Positions 12,364 to 24,049 of a DNA stretch of 64,000 nucleotides are shown here, in pieces. Numbering within the stretch: position 1 is the stretch's first letter; each line of letters opens with the position of its first letter. A program made the position numbers and the translations under genes. Origin of the DNA: Heligmosomoides polygyrus polygyrus (taxonomy: Eukaryota > Nematoda > Chromadorea > Rhabditida > Heligmosomidae); assembly GCA_947396885.1 (NCBI GenBank), contig OX377206.1:20021114-20085113 (forward strand), given 5' to 3'. Under the pieces are notes generated by a model, which saw nothing but the letters and a program-made list of their open reading frames with translations, was not told the DNA's origin and made no database searches.

Positions 12364-12501
12364 AGGCCTTTGTCATACCATCGCTCACCCCGAGCGACGC
12401 CTAATGATATGCTCCTATATCGATCGGGCGGCGCGATGGAATCGATATGGGTGCATATCATTAGGCGTCGTTCGGGGTGAGCGATGGTATGACAAAGGCC
12501 T
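12364..12501. repeat. Hairpin MITE H1
   Basis: About 138 bp, almost wholly palindromic. The left end AGGCCTTTGTCATACCATCG is mirrored at the right end. The interior carries ATATCGAT-containing arms. Confidence 0.8.
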
Positions 12502-12889
12502 AACACTACATACACTGCGGAGAAACGATGTTGCTTCCAACGAAGCCTATTCGGAGGTCGCGCAGCAGTTACTCCTAGGGAGAAAGGGTGGAGACAGAAA
12601 CAGTTGCAGTGTAGCATGCTGAGGCGCAAAGGGGCTCGGGAGAGGGAGAGGGGGCAAGCCTGGGTTACCCTGTACTAAGTGGTAAGAATTCACATGAATG
12701 CCCAATTACATCAGAAGTTGCCCAGCTCTCTTCGCCATGGGGTAGAAGAGACCAGTACTTTTAAAATTTCTAATTTACTGCAACGGAGAACAACCATTGG
12801 ACCGCCACACGGAGAACCTCTCCCCCCCCCCCCCTTCATCCGAGCCGCTTTGCGCTCACTCAGACTTCTTAAGGGGGGGGGGGGGGGGG

Positions 12890-15400
12890 CTTAAAACCTG
12901 TTCATACTTCGCGAAGAGAGCGACACGACGCCCGCGCAAAACATTCAAATCGATTAAAACCGAGCGCTCGCCGCCGAAATCTGTTCATACTCGAGTGCTG
13001 TGTCACGGACGGAGTGTGGAGTACGTAATAACATCTTAGCGCACTAGTGTTCGGAGGGAACGACTCCTACTCTGCCATTCTTCAGATCGAGGTGAGGCAT
13101 GTTATTATACATCTTTTGAATACCAGATTGATGATGTAGGTAATGTGACTTTGTCAGTGGATGTTTGGCTGATCGTCTGGCTTGCAAGAAATAGGCATTG
13201 TGGTGCAATCACGTACATCACACTACTTCTGTCGCCCCAATCGCTCTGGGTTTGTTCATACTTCGCGACAAGAGCGACTCGTCGTCCGTGCAAGAGATGA
13301 ATATCGATTAAAACCGAGAGTGCGCCGCCGAAAAGTGTTCATATCGAGCGCCGGCGCTGTCGCTCCAGTCGCTACTGTCGCCTGTTCATACTTCCGCGCG
13401 CTGCGCTCTCGTCGCTCCTGTCGTCCGTGTAAAACATGCAAATCGATCGCGCGCCGTCGAAAAGTGTTCATACTCGAGCGCCGGTGCTGTCGCTCTGGTC
13501 GCTCCAGTCGCTGCTGCCGCGTGTTCATGGCAGCGCGACAGACACCCGCCCCTGATCTTATTTATAAATATAGCCGGCTGTGCGCGTAATTTAAGGTGCG
13601 TGGTGCGCCACCGCACACAGCCTCCTCATGATACCGTACCCCGCACCCATTTTCAGCACTCGCAGCTGAGCGTCCCGGGGATATCTGCTTATAATCGCTC
13701 CAGAAGTCTGTTTTGGTACTTGGGCCTTCTATTCCGGCAGAATCCTAGTATAGTGGTGGGGCTTCCGCTAGGAAAACAAAATATCGCAGCCTCATATCGA
13801 AAATATCCAAGCCTATCAGGATTAGTCCCAACTCGTATTGGACTGTGGGACATTATGTACGAATCGTCGCCGCAACGGGGCTACATTACGTCGATGATCG
13901 GCAGTGGTCCAGAACCACGGAGCCGTCCTCCTTTTTGGAAACCTCTGACCACGGCAACTCTTACGGCAGGGCGAAAACTTCCTCCCAAACACCACGAACA
14001 CAATACTGCAGTCAGGCTGAGACCAGGGATATTGTTTGCCTCGCAATACTGCAGTCAGGCTGAGACCAGGGATGTTTGCCGAGCAATGGTTACCAGCGAT
14101 GTTCGGCAATTCTGTGCAAGAAAACAGGGCGTGGAGGACGGGAGGGAAGGAACGGAGAACGGAGAAAACTGAAGAAGGAGACAGCGGAAAGAAAGCAATA
14201 GTGAATCAAATTGTTCAACAAATGTTCGAATTGGTGTGTGGAGTGACTGTGGCCGTTTCTTTTCTACCTGAACAATGGATATCCATTTTCAACGAAACAT
14301 TTGGCAGAGTAAATGACTTTGTCGCACTCATGGGAACGTGGCTAGGATCGAGCGCATTTCTGGTGACATTTTGAACATCTCAAGACAGAAGTTCTGATCG
14401 CAACGAAACATCGTTATGAGAGCTTACGACCTCGCTACCAGCCACTTGTGGCTTAAAAAAATTGATTTGAATCATCTCAAGATACACTGAAATTTTGCAA
14501 ACAAACCTGTCGCTGCTCCGGGATGTGTGTAGTGAAAAGTTCGACGCTATCACATTAGCTGTCATCACTTTATACCTTTGGAAATGCGCAATCAAAAATA
14601 GATTTTCTCAGTGATCCCATTTTTTCGAATAGAGTGGTGTCACTCACTGTCTTCTATATTAAATGCGTTACAATAGGGACAATAGGAAACTCCTATTTAA
14701 AGCTCTCAGTAGCAGGTTTCGTCCAGCCCGTAGGTTGCTGAACGTCTGGAAATGCTGCGGACTTCCCTGCCGGAGTATATACCACTGCAACACCGTCAAG
14801 TAGTACGCAAATAGTACTGCCACTTCTTATTTTGGCTATTACTGCTCTTCATCTCTATACGACTATTACGGTCACCATGCAGTCCTGTTGGTTCTGTCAA
14901 ATCCATTAGGCTTCTCACTGGCGCAGTACGAGTCGCGTCTCGGTGGTGGTTGCCGCGCAAGTAGCGAGCAGTCGCAGCTCATGCTCCACGAACCGCGACA
15001 GTCCGACTCCAGCTGCGATTCCCTGACGGTCGACGCCTGTGAACGCCGGAGTACTTAAAACAGGCGTAGACTACGATGTCATGAGGCAGCTGTGTGCGGT
15101 GGCACCTCACACACCATAAATGACGCGCGCAGCCGGCTATATTTATAAATAAGACCCCCGCCCCTGCTGGTGGGCGTGGCGTCAGGAGGTACGACCGCTG
15201 TTCTGCGGGACGGAAACATTTGTTTTGCGTGTAAAGATCGCACGTCCTCCCCCCCCCCCCCCCCCTCCCCCCCTGTTCATACTTCCGCTGGCTGCGCACG
15301 CCGCACACGCTGCGCTCTCGTCGCTGTTGCCGCTGCTGTCGCGAAGTATGAACAGCCCATTTGTCGCCTGCTCATACTTTCCGGGCGCTGCCATCGGCAT
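12890..15400. repeat. GC-rich compound inverted-repeat region (TTCATACTTC family)
   Basis: The word TGTTCATACTTCG or close variants recurs at about 12900, 13255, 13385, 13465, 15280 and 15345. Several copies are followed by CAAATCGATTAAAACCGAGCG and by periodic GTCGCTCCAGTCGCT runs. The segment 13540-13640 (TTATTTATAAATATAGCCGG then GCGCACCACG-type words) reappears inverted at 15060-15160. The arms therefore bracket a roughly 1.4-kb interior. Poly-G/C runs of 17 lie at 12873-12889 and 15249-15265, just outside the motif copies. No transposase was found inside. Confidence 0.6.
14001..14073 (+). repeat. 30-bp direct duplication, period 43
   Basis: The 30-nt stretch at 14001-14030, beginning CAATACTGCAGTCAGGCTG, recurs exactly at 14044-14073. 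The spacer is 13 nt. It lies inside the interior of the GC-rich inverted-repeat region. Confidence 0.85.
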
Positions 15401-15497
15401 GACGGTTGGAATAGATGTCGACCGGGCGGCGCGAAAGATCGGTATCTGTGACGATCGCGGTGTCGCGCCTCGTGGCGGCGCAAGTGTAAACTAGGGC

Positions 15498-15637
15498 TTA
15501 GGCCCCGTTTACACTTCAGACGCCGAGCGACGCGATGGCATGTGTGATGGGCAAACTGATTGATCGCATCGCTCGATCAATGTGGCCTCAATACGTGGCG
15601 TTGCGTCGCGCAGCGTCGAAGTATAAACGGGCCCTTA
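15498..15637. repeat. Hairpin MITE H4
   Basis: The left end TTAGGCCCCGTTTACACTTC pairs with GAAGTATAAACGGGCCCTTA at the right. The interior GATTGATCGCATCGCTCGATC is itself palindromic. Half of an H3-type end (GGGAGCGTTTAATGTGCACG) follows immediately at about 15637. Confidence 0.8.
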
Positions 15638-15639
15638 GG

Positions 15640-16170
15640 GAGCGTTTAATGTGCACGCGACGCGATACGATCGATCCCTAACGGTTGTCGGTTTGAAGCT
15701 TTTTGTGCTTTGAGTTTTAAAGTAAGGCTAAGTCCATTAATTAAGTTAGAGACAGACACTTCTTTAGTGTCAGAAATCTGTATTGCTGTCGGACAAACGA
15801 ATTACGGTTGGTGTGTTTTTGTTTTCCAATTTAATTTCCCACAAAAATTATGCCTATTTCTGTTTGTCTCATGTTTCTTCCTCTTATAGTAATGTGAAAT
15901 TAGCAGTCGTTATTCTGTATTACGTGTAGTCGCCGGCCTATCAAGCGATGTAGACGTTTGTTTATCATTATTGTCGTGTAGTGATTGCCTTCCTCAAGCT
16001 GTTCTGCCACCTCAATTAATCTGCTGTTAACGCCCTTGTGCCCTTTACAAAAACCCTAACGATGTTTCGTAAAGACGTCTCTACCGTTGGAGTGCAGTTG
16101 TTTACAGATAATGCCTTAAACACCGCGCTAGTCGGAAGGAGGGATTGGGGCTATCCTCTGTCGGTTCTAT
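15640..16170. other. Unassigned stretch
   Basis: AT-rich, with no open frame or repeat I can place beyond the partial H3-type end at its left margin. Confidence 0.3.
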
Positions 16171-16172
16171 AA

Positions 16173-16460
16173 AAGAAAGGATAAAGAACGGCATTACTCA
16201 ATCCTGTTTGGGATGCACAACGCATTCTACTTCTACGGGATATCGTGGAGGCTATTTGAATGCGTATATGGTCATACAGTGACTTGCGGTGGCGAGCCGA
16301 TTAACAAATCAGCGCTTTATCCTTCTCATACAAGCCTGGCACCAATCCTCTGGAACCGTAGGGATGGTACCAGGGATCGGTTGGCCTGGGGAGGAACCAG
16401 AAACCTGGTATCGAGCATTGACGGCAGCCAGCACCAACTCCGACTGCGCTACACGGGTAA
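16173..16460 (-). repeat. SINE-A copy
   Basis: Minus-strand copy with head TGTAGCGCAGTCGGAGTTGG near 16455 and tail near 16175 (AAAGGATAAAGAACGGC). The 152-residue frame across it is an artefact of the repeat. Confidence 0.75.
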
Positions 16461-16694
16461 TAAGCAGGCTGGTGCTCGTTGTGCACCGGCAAGCTATTTT
16501 AAAATGGATAAGTTAGATCAAATACACCCCGGTATTCCTTCCCTTGCCTATTTCTGTGCTCTCCTCCGCGCCAACGGTTCTACAACGACGGAAAATCATT
16601 TTGAAAATGGTATTTTCCTGTCCGAGTTCATAGTGCCGCCAAGCGAGAACGCTCCTCGCCATGCCGCATAGTGGTGGTTTGCTAAGGGTCTGTG

Positions 16695-16832
16695 AGGACT
16701 TTGTTATACCATCGCTCAGCCCGAGCGACGTCTAATGATATGCCCCATATCGATCCCATCGCGCGGCCCGATCGATATGGGAGCATATCATTAGACGTCG
16801 CTAGGGGTGAGCGATGGTATAACAAGGGCCTA
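16695..16832. repeat. Hairpin MITE H2
   Basis: Close relative of H1. Ends contain TTGTTATACCATCGCTCA and its inverse; the interior has ATATGGGAGCATATCATTAG. It differs from H1 by scattered substitutions, so it is a separate insertion. Confidence 0.8.
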
Positions 16833-16849
16833 GGTGTACGATAAGGGCG

Positions 16850-17225
16850 ACTCGTGCTCATACAAAGCGTACAATTTAATCAAAGCCGAGCGACCGTTGC
16901 GAAATCTGTTCAGAATGGAGTGCTGTCGCTGTCGCTCCGGTCGCCTGTTCATAGCTGCCAGCGACGAACTTGACGGGCACGTAGGACCTGCTTATCGAGG
17001 CCGCGACGGTAGTGATTGTTCTCTCGTGCCAAATATTTAAATCGATTAAAACCGAGCGCTTGCCGTGAAGAACCGCGCGCGCCGCTACCGTTGTGGTATT
17101 TGGGTTCAGATTTTGCACTTGTGCTCGTTAGGCCTTTGGTATATTCCCGCGCCGCGCCAGTGGCGGGTCGCGGCGACAGTGTTGAGCGGGCACTCAGTCG
17201 GTATCTTTGGGCGATTCATATGGAG
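16850..17225. repeat. Diverged TTCATACTTC-family fragment
   Basis: Contains ATCGATTAAAACCGAGCGCT, CTGTTCATAGC and GTCGCTCCGGTCGCC as in the 12.9-15.4 kb region, then GGCGACAGTGTTGAGCGGG as in hairpin H6. It appears to be an eroded member of the same family. Confidence 0.5.
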
Positions 17226-17669
17226 GTGATTTTCATCTAACCGGATTTCCAGATAATTCAAATAACTGATTTTGACCAACAATCTGATAACCTGTCCGAT
17301 TCGAATATCCTATATGAGGCACGAAGGGAAATCATTTTGTTGAACCATCCGAAAATCCGTTATTAAAGCTACTCTTACCTGAATCACTTTCAGTTCTGGG
17401 GCTTTTTAGAAATGTCATTATTTGAATAATCAATTAAACCCGACTAGACAAAAAAGTCGGATGCGAATTATCCAAATCGGTTTCTGATCCATTGTCTAGT
17501 GCTCAATTCTGTTCTTTCTGTTATCCGGGAAGAATCCTTAATCAGTTATATAGCCTGCTAGACTAAGACTTAATGCATGCCTGTTTTATCGTTGGACGGC
17601 ATCTCCCCTTCCCTCACTTCTAAGGTTGTGCCACGCTGCGCTTGAAAGGTTAAGAGCAGGCTCCTCTTA

Positions 17670-18949
17670 CTAGGGAGGGGCTTCGACCTCCCATAGAATT
17701 TCAAGTTGAGACCAGGATTATTAAAAGGAGCTCGGAATGCTGATTACGAGTATGGGTGTCAAAATTGCAAAATGAAACTCCCGAGGGAGTTATGGCCTAC
17801 CGAAGTTGGGTGGCCTGACCGCAGGCTGGCCGTGGGAAAGAGCTGGGTCGAGAGCGATGAGTCATAGGGGCTTCGTAAAAGTGGATCGCCAGCGGCGCCG
17901 GTGGCACAGAGGTTGTGCTCCCGCTCGTCGCGTGTGATGTCGTTGGTTCGGTCCCATTCTTTTCCCATTGCGGCGGATTTTCAGCACATCATGGTTTGCC
18001 TTCGAAATGATCTTTTATTCTAAATTATGACATGTATTTGATTAAATAGCCGGGAAAACTAGCATACACGTTCATAAAAATGCTTGAGGGCAAAAAATTG
18101 CTAGTGACATTTTTATTTTATATTTTGCACAAATATACTTCAAATTTTATATTGAACAACTGGAGGTGTTCGTAACAACCTTGGCATTCATGGAACAAAT
18201 CAAAAAAATGTCTGAAGCAGACATGTTGCTCACACACTGCACATCTTACATGCAGCCTCTCTACAACCAGCAACAGAGTAAGATCAAACAAATATTCACC
18301 AGGTGTGACAAACACAAATGGATGACCATCAATATGGCCTGCCTTATGCCATGAGTATTTGAAAAAAAATTGAAAACATAGGGGTACAAGCCATACGGTA
18401 AATCTGCGATAAAATCTTCAGTAGGTGTCTCTCTGGGTCATATTGCACTCCACGCTATTTGCCATCGCAAACGGCCTGACCCTTTCCATAACGTTTTTCA
18501 TCGGGCTAAAGAAAAAACGTGTAGTGTCACCGATGTCACCATAGCAGTTTTTTGTCTCCAAGCATTTTACAGGCATGTGTGAAAGCTTCCCTTGCTATTT
18601 AATCAAGCACATGTTATAATTTAGATTAAAAAGTCATTTCGAGGATAGATCATGTTGTGCAAAGAAACCGGGGCAATGGAGATCGAACCAACGACGTCGC
18701 ACGTAGCGATCCGGAGCATTACCTCTGCGCCACCGGCCCAGCCGCGTGGCCATTCGTACGGAGCCCCCATGACTCATCGCTTTCGCATGGCCAGCCAGTG
18801 GTCAGCCACCGAACTTCGGTTAGTCATAACTCGCTCGAGAGTTTCATTTTGCAATTTCAACACCCATGTTCGTAATCAGCATTCCGAGCTCTTCCTAGTG
18901 ATCCTAGTCTCAACCTGAATCTCCATGGGAGGTCGAAACCCTTCCTTAG
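17670..18949. mobile_element. PIF/Harbinger-like non-autonomous element with tRNA-like heads in long TIRs (copy 1)
   Basis: The ends CTAGGGAGGGGCTTCGACC and GGTCGAAACCCTTCCTTAG are inverted and flanked by TTA on both sides (17667-17669 and 18950-18952), a 3-bp duplication typical of PIF/Harbinger. The inverted arms are about 450 bp each. Inside each arm is a tRNA-like module, for example GGTGGCACAGAGGTTGTGC then GGTTCGGTCCCATT at 17895-17965, directed towards the centre. The other arm has the mirror copy at about 18665-18745. No transposase is encoded. A second copy lies at 35.8-37.1 kb. Confidence 0.7.
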
Positions 18950-18952
18950 TTA

Positions 18953-21900
18953 GTATCTTAAGGCCAATCTACAAGACTTTCCGCAGGAGGCAAGTGCATC
19001 GATTACGCCTCGCTAGCTACGTACTTTCCACTTCTCAAAGGATTTTTTCTCATTCACAAGTTTCCGCGAACTACCCGTTCCACTTATACATAAGTGCGCT
19101 TATGGGCCGTTCATCGTTGTTCTTTGGCATAAATTGGGCTGTAGCTTAAACTTTCATTTGTGAGTAGCAATATCGGAACCCTTCTGTTTGGGCGAAGTTC
19201 TGCGAGGATAGGCCTCCTTAAGCAGGCTTCTGTTATTACTTCCAGACGTGATTTTCCGAATAGGTGTCGTAGGTAAGCAGAGGTTTTTGTCGTCGCTGAT
19301 CACCATGCTCGAGTCACTCATGTGTGAATAGGGTGTTACACGGCATTGGTTACGCTTCGGACGGCCGCTCTCACGTTTGTGCCGAGTCGTCAATGGGTAC
19401 AGCAATGATTTGTTGACTAAATTTATGATGCGCAATGTTTGTTCGTTTGTCGTTGTCTACATACGCTATTGTTGGAAGGGAGTCCTTAAGACAGTCCCTA
19501 TTCGGGTCAGATCAGATCAGCTCTGCTGCTGACATTAGAGATTAGGACGGATTTTAGCAAATTTTTTCATCACTGACATATGAAGAGCTTTTTTAGGAAT
19601 GCTTGAGTACAAATTTGATTAACTGTGGAGGTACTTTCTGGTAAAACGTAACATGGCATCGCCGCGGAGATTGTGCACGCTACTGTGATTGGCTGATTGG
19701 CTTAGCGAACCGCGAAGAATTGAAATAAATGAAACCGTCTCTGTTCAGCACCTGAATAATTGAGTAGTATTAAGGAGAAGTACAATCAAAGGCTAATTTA
19801 AATTTGTTTGTCACTTTTCACGATAAATATACGAGTGGATTCTGAATGGCATTCTATCAAATCGTAGCAGGTTTCGCCTTTATCGAAATTCACGGCATAA
19901 TAGCGCAGCTATGACTTCTAGGGGACACTTCTGGAGATTACGAGCGAAGGCTTTGATTTGTAGCCAATTTTTTTACCACCCTTGAAATTGTTTGCCTTCT
20001 TCATGCTTTTCACCACGAAAATATGGTACATTCCGAGAATACGATCGTCATGAAGATTGGAACGCCCTCCATCCTGTGGCTAGGCCTTCCCTGCTGCCAG
20101 CGCCATAAGCACTTGTAATTCGAATTAAATTGGGGCTGATGCGTGATAATCTGTTAGGGAAAAACGCGTATGAAAAATGGTGGGCGATGAAGTTGGTGAA
20201 GTCCAGGGTGACGCTGCTCCTATCCGGTAACTGCAGGAGATGTCGTCCAAGTCGTGGTTAGAACTACGGTGTTGTGCTCAGCCGTGATGCTTGTCTTAAG
20301 AGCGATATAAAGCCTATTTGACTAACATTAACAATAGAGGTGCTTTTTGGAAAGTCGAACAACGCGGCGGCGCGTCAAAGATTGTGCACGTGCTCCCTCT
20401 TATTGGCAGGCGACCACTTCTGTGCTGCCGACGTCGAGGACACATGTAGCACTAGCTTGGCAACGCCGCTGTGGAATTAGACGCAGTCGAGCTAGCTTGA
20501 AAGAAGGCGATGTACAGATTGTTCAGAAGAAGATAAGGACGCTTTCTGTTTTGTTTCGCGCTGGACTTGAGGCGAAGTACACCGCGGAGATGGACAAAGG
20601 ATCTAACTGCAGGATGCGGCCCATCATACCAAAAATTGGCTGGATGGGCGACATCCCAAAGTTTCTTTCCTTGAACTGTTAGAGCGCAAATTTAAAGGAC
20701 AACGCTTTGCAACTTGTTCAGCATAGCAACCCATTCTCCCTGGATTGATTGGTAGTTGCTCCATATCTGCATCTTTGCCTGGTTCTTGATTGGCTGAGGG
20801 GTGTGTGCAGTCTGCTGCTCCGCAGCGTTCCTTGTTTCCCCGGAAAGCACCGCTGCGGGTAACGTTGATTGAAACAGTGAGCATAAAATGCAAGCTGCTT
20901 TGGCACAAGTGGGGTCAGGGGGCACCGTGTATTCAGGGGTTATTCGCCTTTGTAAAAAGGCTCAGGTATGTCTAATGACAGCAGAAATGGCCTTGCTAGG
21001 TCACCAGAATTGTAGAATGCACCAGTGCTCAATAACATTTTTAATTTCATACAACACGAAACGTGGTGTGTCTAGGGCTATCCTACATGCTGACCACCCG
21101 ACTCTATTTGTGTCACGGCTTTATAGTTCAACCCCAATGCGCGACACTGCAGAATGAATGTCGCGATATCGATCCTCTGTGCTGCCCAATCGATACATGT
21201 AGGTGGCTCTGATCAAATTGCGCTGTGCGGTGTCTTGCACAGATCTATGTGTTCGTGTCGCTCTTAATACTAAATTTGCAGCGCATATTTTAGACATAAT
21301 TTAGCCTCTGCGGCTATCTGAAAAAGCTTGTTAGGAATTCTTTGACCACCCTCTATTTAGTTTAGGAGCAAGCCTGGAGAAGGTATTTATCCCGTTGCTA
21401 GCTCCTAACTGACTGCTTTTCGTAGTAGCAAGCCTAGGTTTCCTTCCAAATTCCTGTTTCTGTAACCGTGGTTCATATTTTCATTTTAGAAGTTTCTGTC
21501 ATTTCTTTGAGTGCTTCGAAAAAAGGACGTGGACACCTGTTTCAGGCCTGCATCTAGTGCACATCGAATCAAAATGAGCCATTTTCGGATATCCCGATCG
21601 GAATCATCCAAAAATCGGGGGTCCGCGAAAATAGCGTTACCCGTATAGTCCAATTATCAAAGGATATTTCGATCGGATTCAGTGTACACCACCTAGTTGC
21701 GTTCAAACTCTCTTCTTGTGAACCTGACTGTTTCTTCATCAGTATTTGTTTTACTATTCAGATTCATCGGCGACTTAGAAATGTCACTACAGCGCGTGCA
21801 TCGTCCTTACTTGAGATTTTTGTTGTTTGGTTTTGTAATAAAATTGTTTTATGGAGGAGAGACGAAATGGCCACAAGAAGGCTCTTTATGATGGTTCTAC

Positions 21901-23040
21901 TATGCGTCTCCTTCTTGCCTTCGTATCACAAAGTCCGCTTCGATTCGGGCATATTTTTGCTAAAACTGGAATGCGTAGTTCGAAGAGAAACATAGCTTGC
22001 ACTTGTGCAATGGTTTGTGACTAACATTGGAAACGAAAAGGTCGACGAATGTTCGAATTATTGCCATCATAACATTTGAGGGCATTATTTTTATGGCGTT
22101 TGGTGATTGTTTTAGAGGCAGACTTCTTCTTATCTGTGGCTCATATGTACTCACATGGGTTGCAATGCTCCGATAAAAGTTATGCGTAAAGCCACAGTGA
22201 AACGGGAAACCGCATATAATCGGCGGAACTAGGGGTATGCACCGGAAACTTGTACCCTCAGGCGTAGCCGGGTATCGAACGGAAAGAATGCGTGTGTACT
22301 ACTTCTGCTGGCTAGTTCTCCTCTGAAAATATTGGATTCGCTTTTTGGATTCAGCCGTGCTTTATAAAACAGTGTGCTCCTGCGACTTCTATTCTTTCTA
22401 GATGCTCGATCTTGCTCTCGCTTGTTCGATAATTCCCTTGAAGCTCGTGCATTTTCTAAAAGAAGCGTGAGCGAATATTACTTCGTTACTGATACACTTA
22501 TTTATTTATTTAGTCAATATCTATATCACGCTATCAATATCTATACCACAGAGTATTATCGCAGAAAACGTGATATAAATATTTCATCAATACTTATATC
22601 ACGTTTTCTGCGATTTGCTTTTCGTAAGGGAAAAATTTACTAAGTCATAGTGATGGTTTTCTAGTATACGCTAAGCCGGTTCTTTGCCCATATTGTTTGT
22701 TGTTGACTCACGGCATCATGACGTAATGAAGGCTAGCTCCGAACTGATGCTCTCACTCGTTCTGGATTCGATGGATTTCTGTAGGTGACGGTTTGCGCGT
22801 CTAAGCCCTACATCACCTAATCATCACCACCGGCAGGCGGCTGGTCCTGTCTGGTATGGCTGTCGTATTCGTAATTAGCATCCTGTTAGCAGCCTAATAA
22901 GACTCATACCGATTACACCTTTGCTGAAGTGTTTTCATATGAACTTCTAAGCTGTCATTGTGAGTTCTTTATTTTAATCGATCTTTATTTTAATCTCTAC
23001 TTGAATTTCTCAGGTTTGCTCATCCAGTGAATTCCTGGGT
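18953..23040. other. Unassigned stretch with small repeats
   Basis: No gene supported. The segment at 19620-19690 (GGAGGTACTTTCTGG then GAGATTGTGCACG) recurs in altered form at 20335-20400, suggesting a low-copy repeat. Words around GATATTTCGATCGGATTC at 21540-21690 resemble fragments near 17260-17480. The 111-aa frame at 20347 spans repeat sequence and is not trusted. Confidence 0.25.
22558..22614. repeat. 21-bp perfect-stem hairpin
   Basis: 22558-22578 (ATCGCAGAAAACGTGATATAA) is the exact reverse complement of 22594-22614, with a 15-nt AT-rich loop. The related word ATATCACG also occurs just upstream at about 22523. Confidence 0.8.
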
Positions 23041-23048
23041 GAAAATGG

Positions 23049-23811
23049 GGTACTATTGTACTTTTGGTACCCCACTTAATCTTGTTCAAAATAGGTCTAC
23101 TAGGGGTAGTCTGCCATGGGAATAACGAATATCATAGTCGTTTTTTGCGGAAATGCCTTATAAGCCCGTTATATTAAGCTTTAATTGCCTAAGGCCTTGC
23201 GAGATAGCGCGCGCTGATAAGAGACGCAGACTACGCCTCCTAAAGATGCGCACTATTTCGCCGCCCCTAGCCTGCAGCAGAGGTTAGCCAGGGCATAAGC
23301 CTTGAAATCTCGAAAAGGCTTGAAAGCTCTGTTGTGTGCTATCTTTCGCTCACGCGGAGGAGAGCACATAATTAGACAGGGGATGGGACTCCGGGTGTGG
23401 GCCCACTAGGACACCCGTGATAAAATTGCCTTCATCCTAGAGGTCCCTCTCTTACCCTATTCGGAAGAAAATAAGACCGAATCTGTAATCGAAACGAGGA
23501 TATAAGACTACATTTAATTCGCTGCGAGTATCTAGTCGCTACGCCTGCGCGCCACGGCATACTATGGTAACCCCCCCCCCCCCCCCCCACCCGAGACGGC
23601 CGCGAATGCGTGCTGGTAGGGGGCGCAGTCTCTGCGTCTCTTACCAGCGCGCGCTATTTCGAAAGGCCTTGCGCGATTCCAACTTAATATAGCGGGCTTA
23701 TAAGACATTTCCGCAATAAACGACTATGATATTCGTTCTTCCCATGGCAGACTACCCCTAGTAGACCTATTTTGAACAATATTAAGTGGGGTACTAAAGT
23801 ACAATAGTACC
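23049..23811. mobile_element. hAT-like foldback MITE with 8-bp target duplication
   Basis: The terminal sequence GGTACTATTGTACTTT is inverted at the right end. Both sides carry the identical octamer GAAAATGG (23041-23048 and 23812-23819). The inverted arms run over 150 bp and include GGGTAGTCTGCCATGGGAA. The centre holds an 18-C run (23571-23588). An 8-bp duplication with short TIRs fits hAT-type transposition. No transposase is present. Confidence 0.8.
23571..23588 (+). repeat. Longest poly-C run (C18) of at least nine poly-C/G runs
   Basis: Runs of 10 or more: C15 5469-5483, G13 8415-8427, C13 12822-12834, G17 12873-12889, C17 15249-15265, C18 23571-23588, C15 43681-43695, C13 49938-49950, C10 57848-57857. 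Most lie within or next to transposon-derived repeats. Confidence 0.9.
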
Positions 23812-23821
23812 GAAAATGGTG

Positions 23822-24046
23822 TAGGACCTGTTCATACTTCGAGTGACAAGAGCGACTGGAGCGACTGGGGCGACGGACATGGTGTGGTTAGGGAAATAAT
23901 TACGCACACCACGCTCCATCCGCGACGAATGTAGTGTAGAATACCTAATTATTTACGTACACCACACCACATCCGTCGCCTCAGTCGTTCCAGTCGCTCC
24001 AGTCGCTCTTGTCGCTTTTGTCGCTCGAGGTATGGACAGGCCCATA
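23822..24046. repeat. Hairpin MITE H8 (TTCATACTTC family)
   Basis: The left end TAGGACCTGTTCATACTTCG mirrors CGAGGTATGGACAGGCCCA. The arms contain the periodic AGCGACTGGAGCGAC motif, and the centre has inverted ACACCACACC and ATAATTACG words. It starts about 10 bp from the preceding hAT-like MITE. Confidence 0.75.
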
Positions 24047-24049
24047 GGT

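Noticed and set aside
12364..12501. Bacterial-type terminators or riboswitches in the hairpins
   Set aside because: The hairpins recur as dispersed copies with transposon-like ends in a eukaryotic context; no U-tract or downstream gene fits a terminator role.
13182..14172. Frames of 135 and 190 codons in the GC-rich region
   Set aside because: They consist of translated repeat units (Arg/Cys/Ser-rich) that recur in several frames and strands, with no splice or domain support.
16213..16671. 152-codon plus-strand frame
   Set aside because: Most of it is the antisense of SINE-A; the same peptide words (ALYPSQTSLVPI) appear in every copy.
18652..18918. 88-codon frame with MEIEPTTSHVA
   Set aside because: It is a reverse read of the tRNA-like module in the PIF-like TIR; near-identical frames occur in the other arms.
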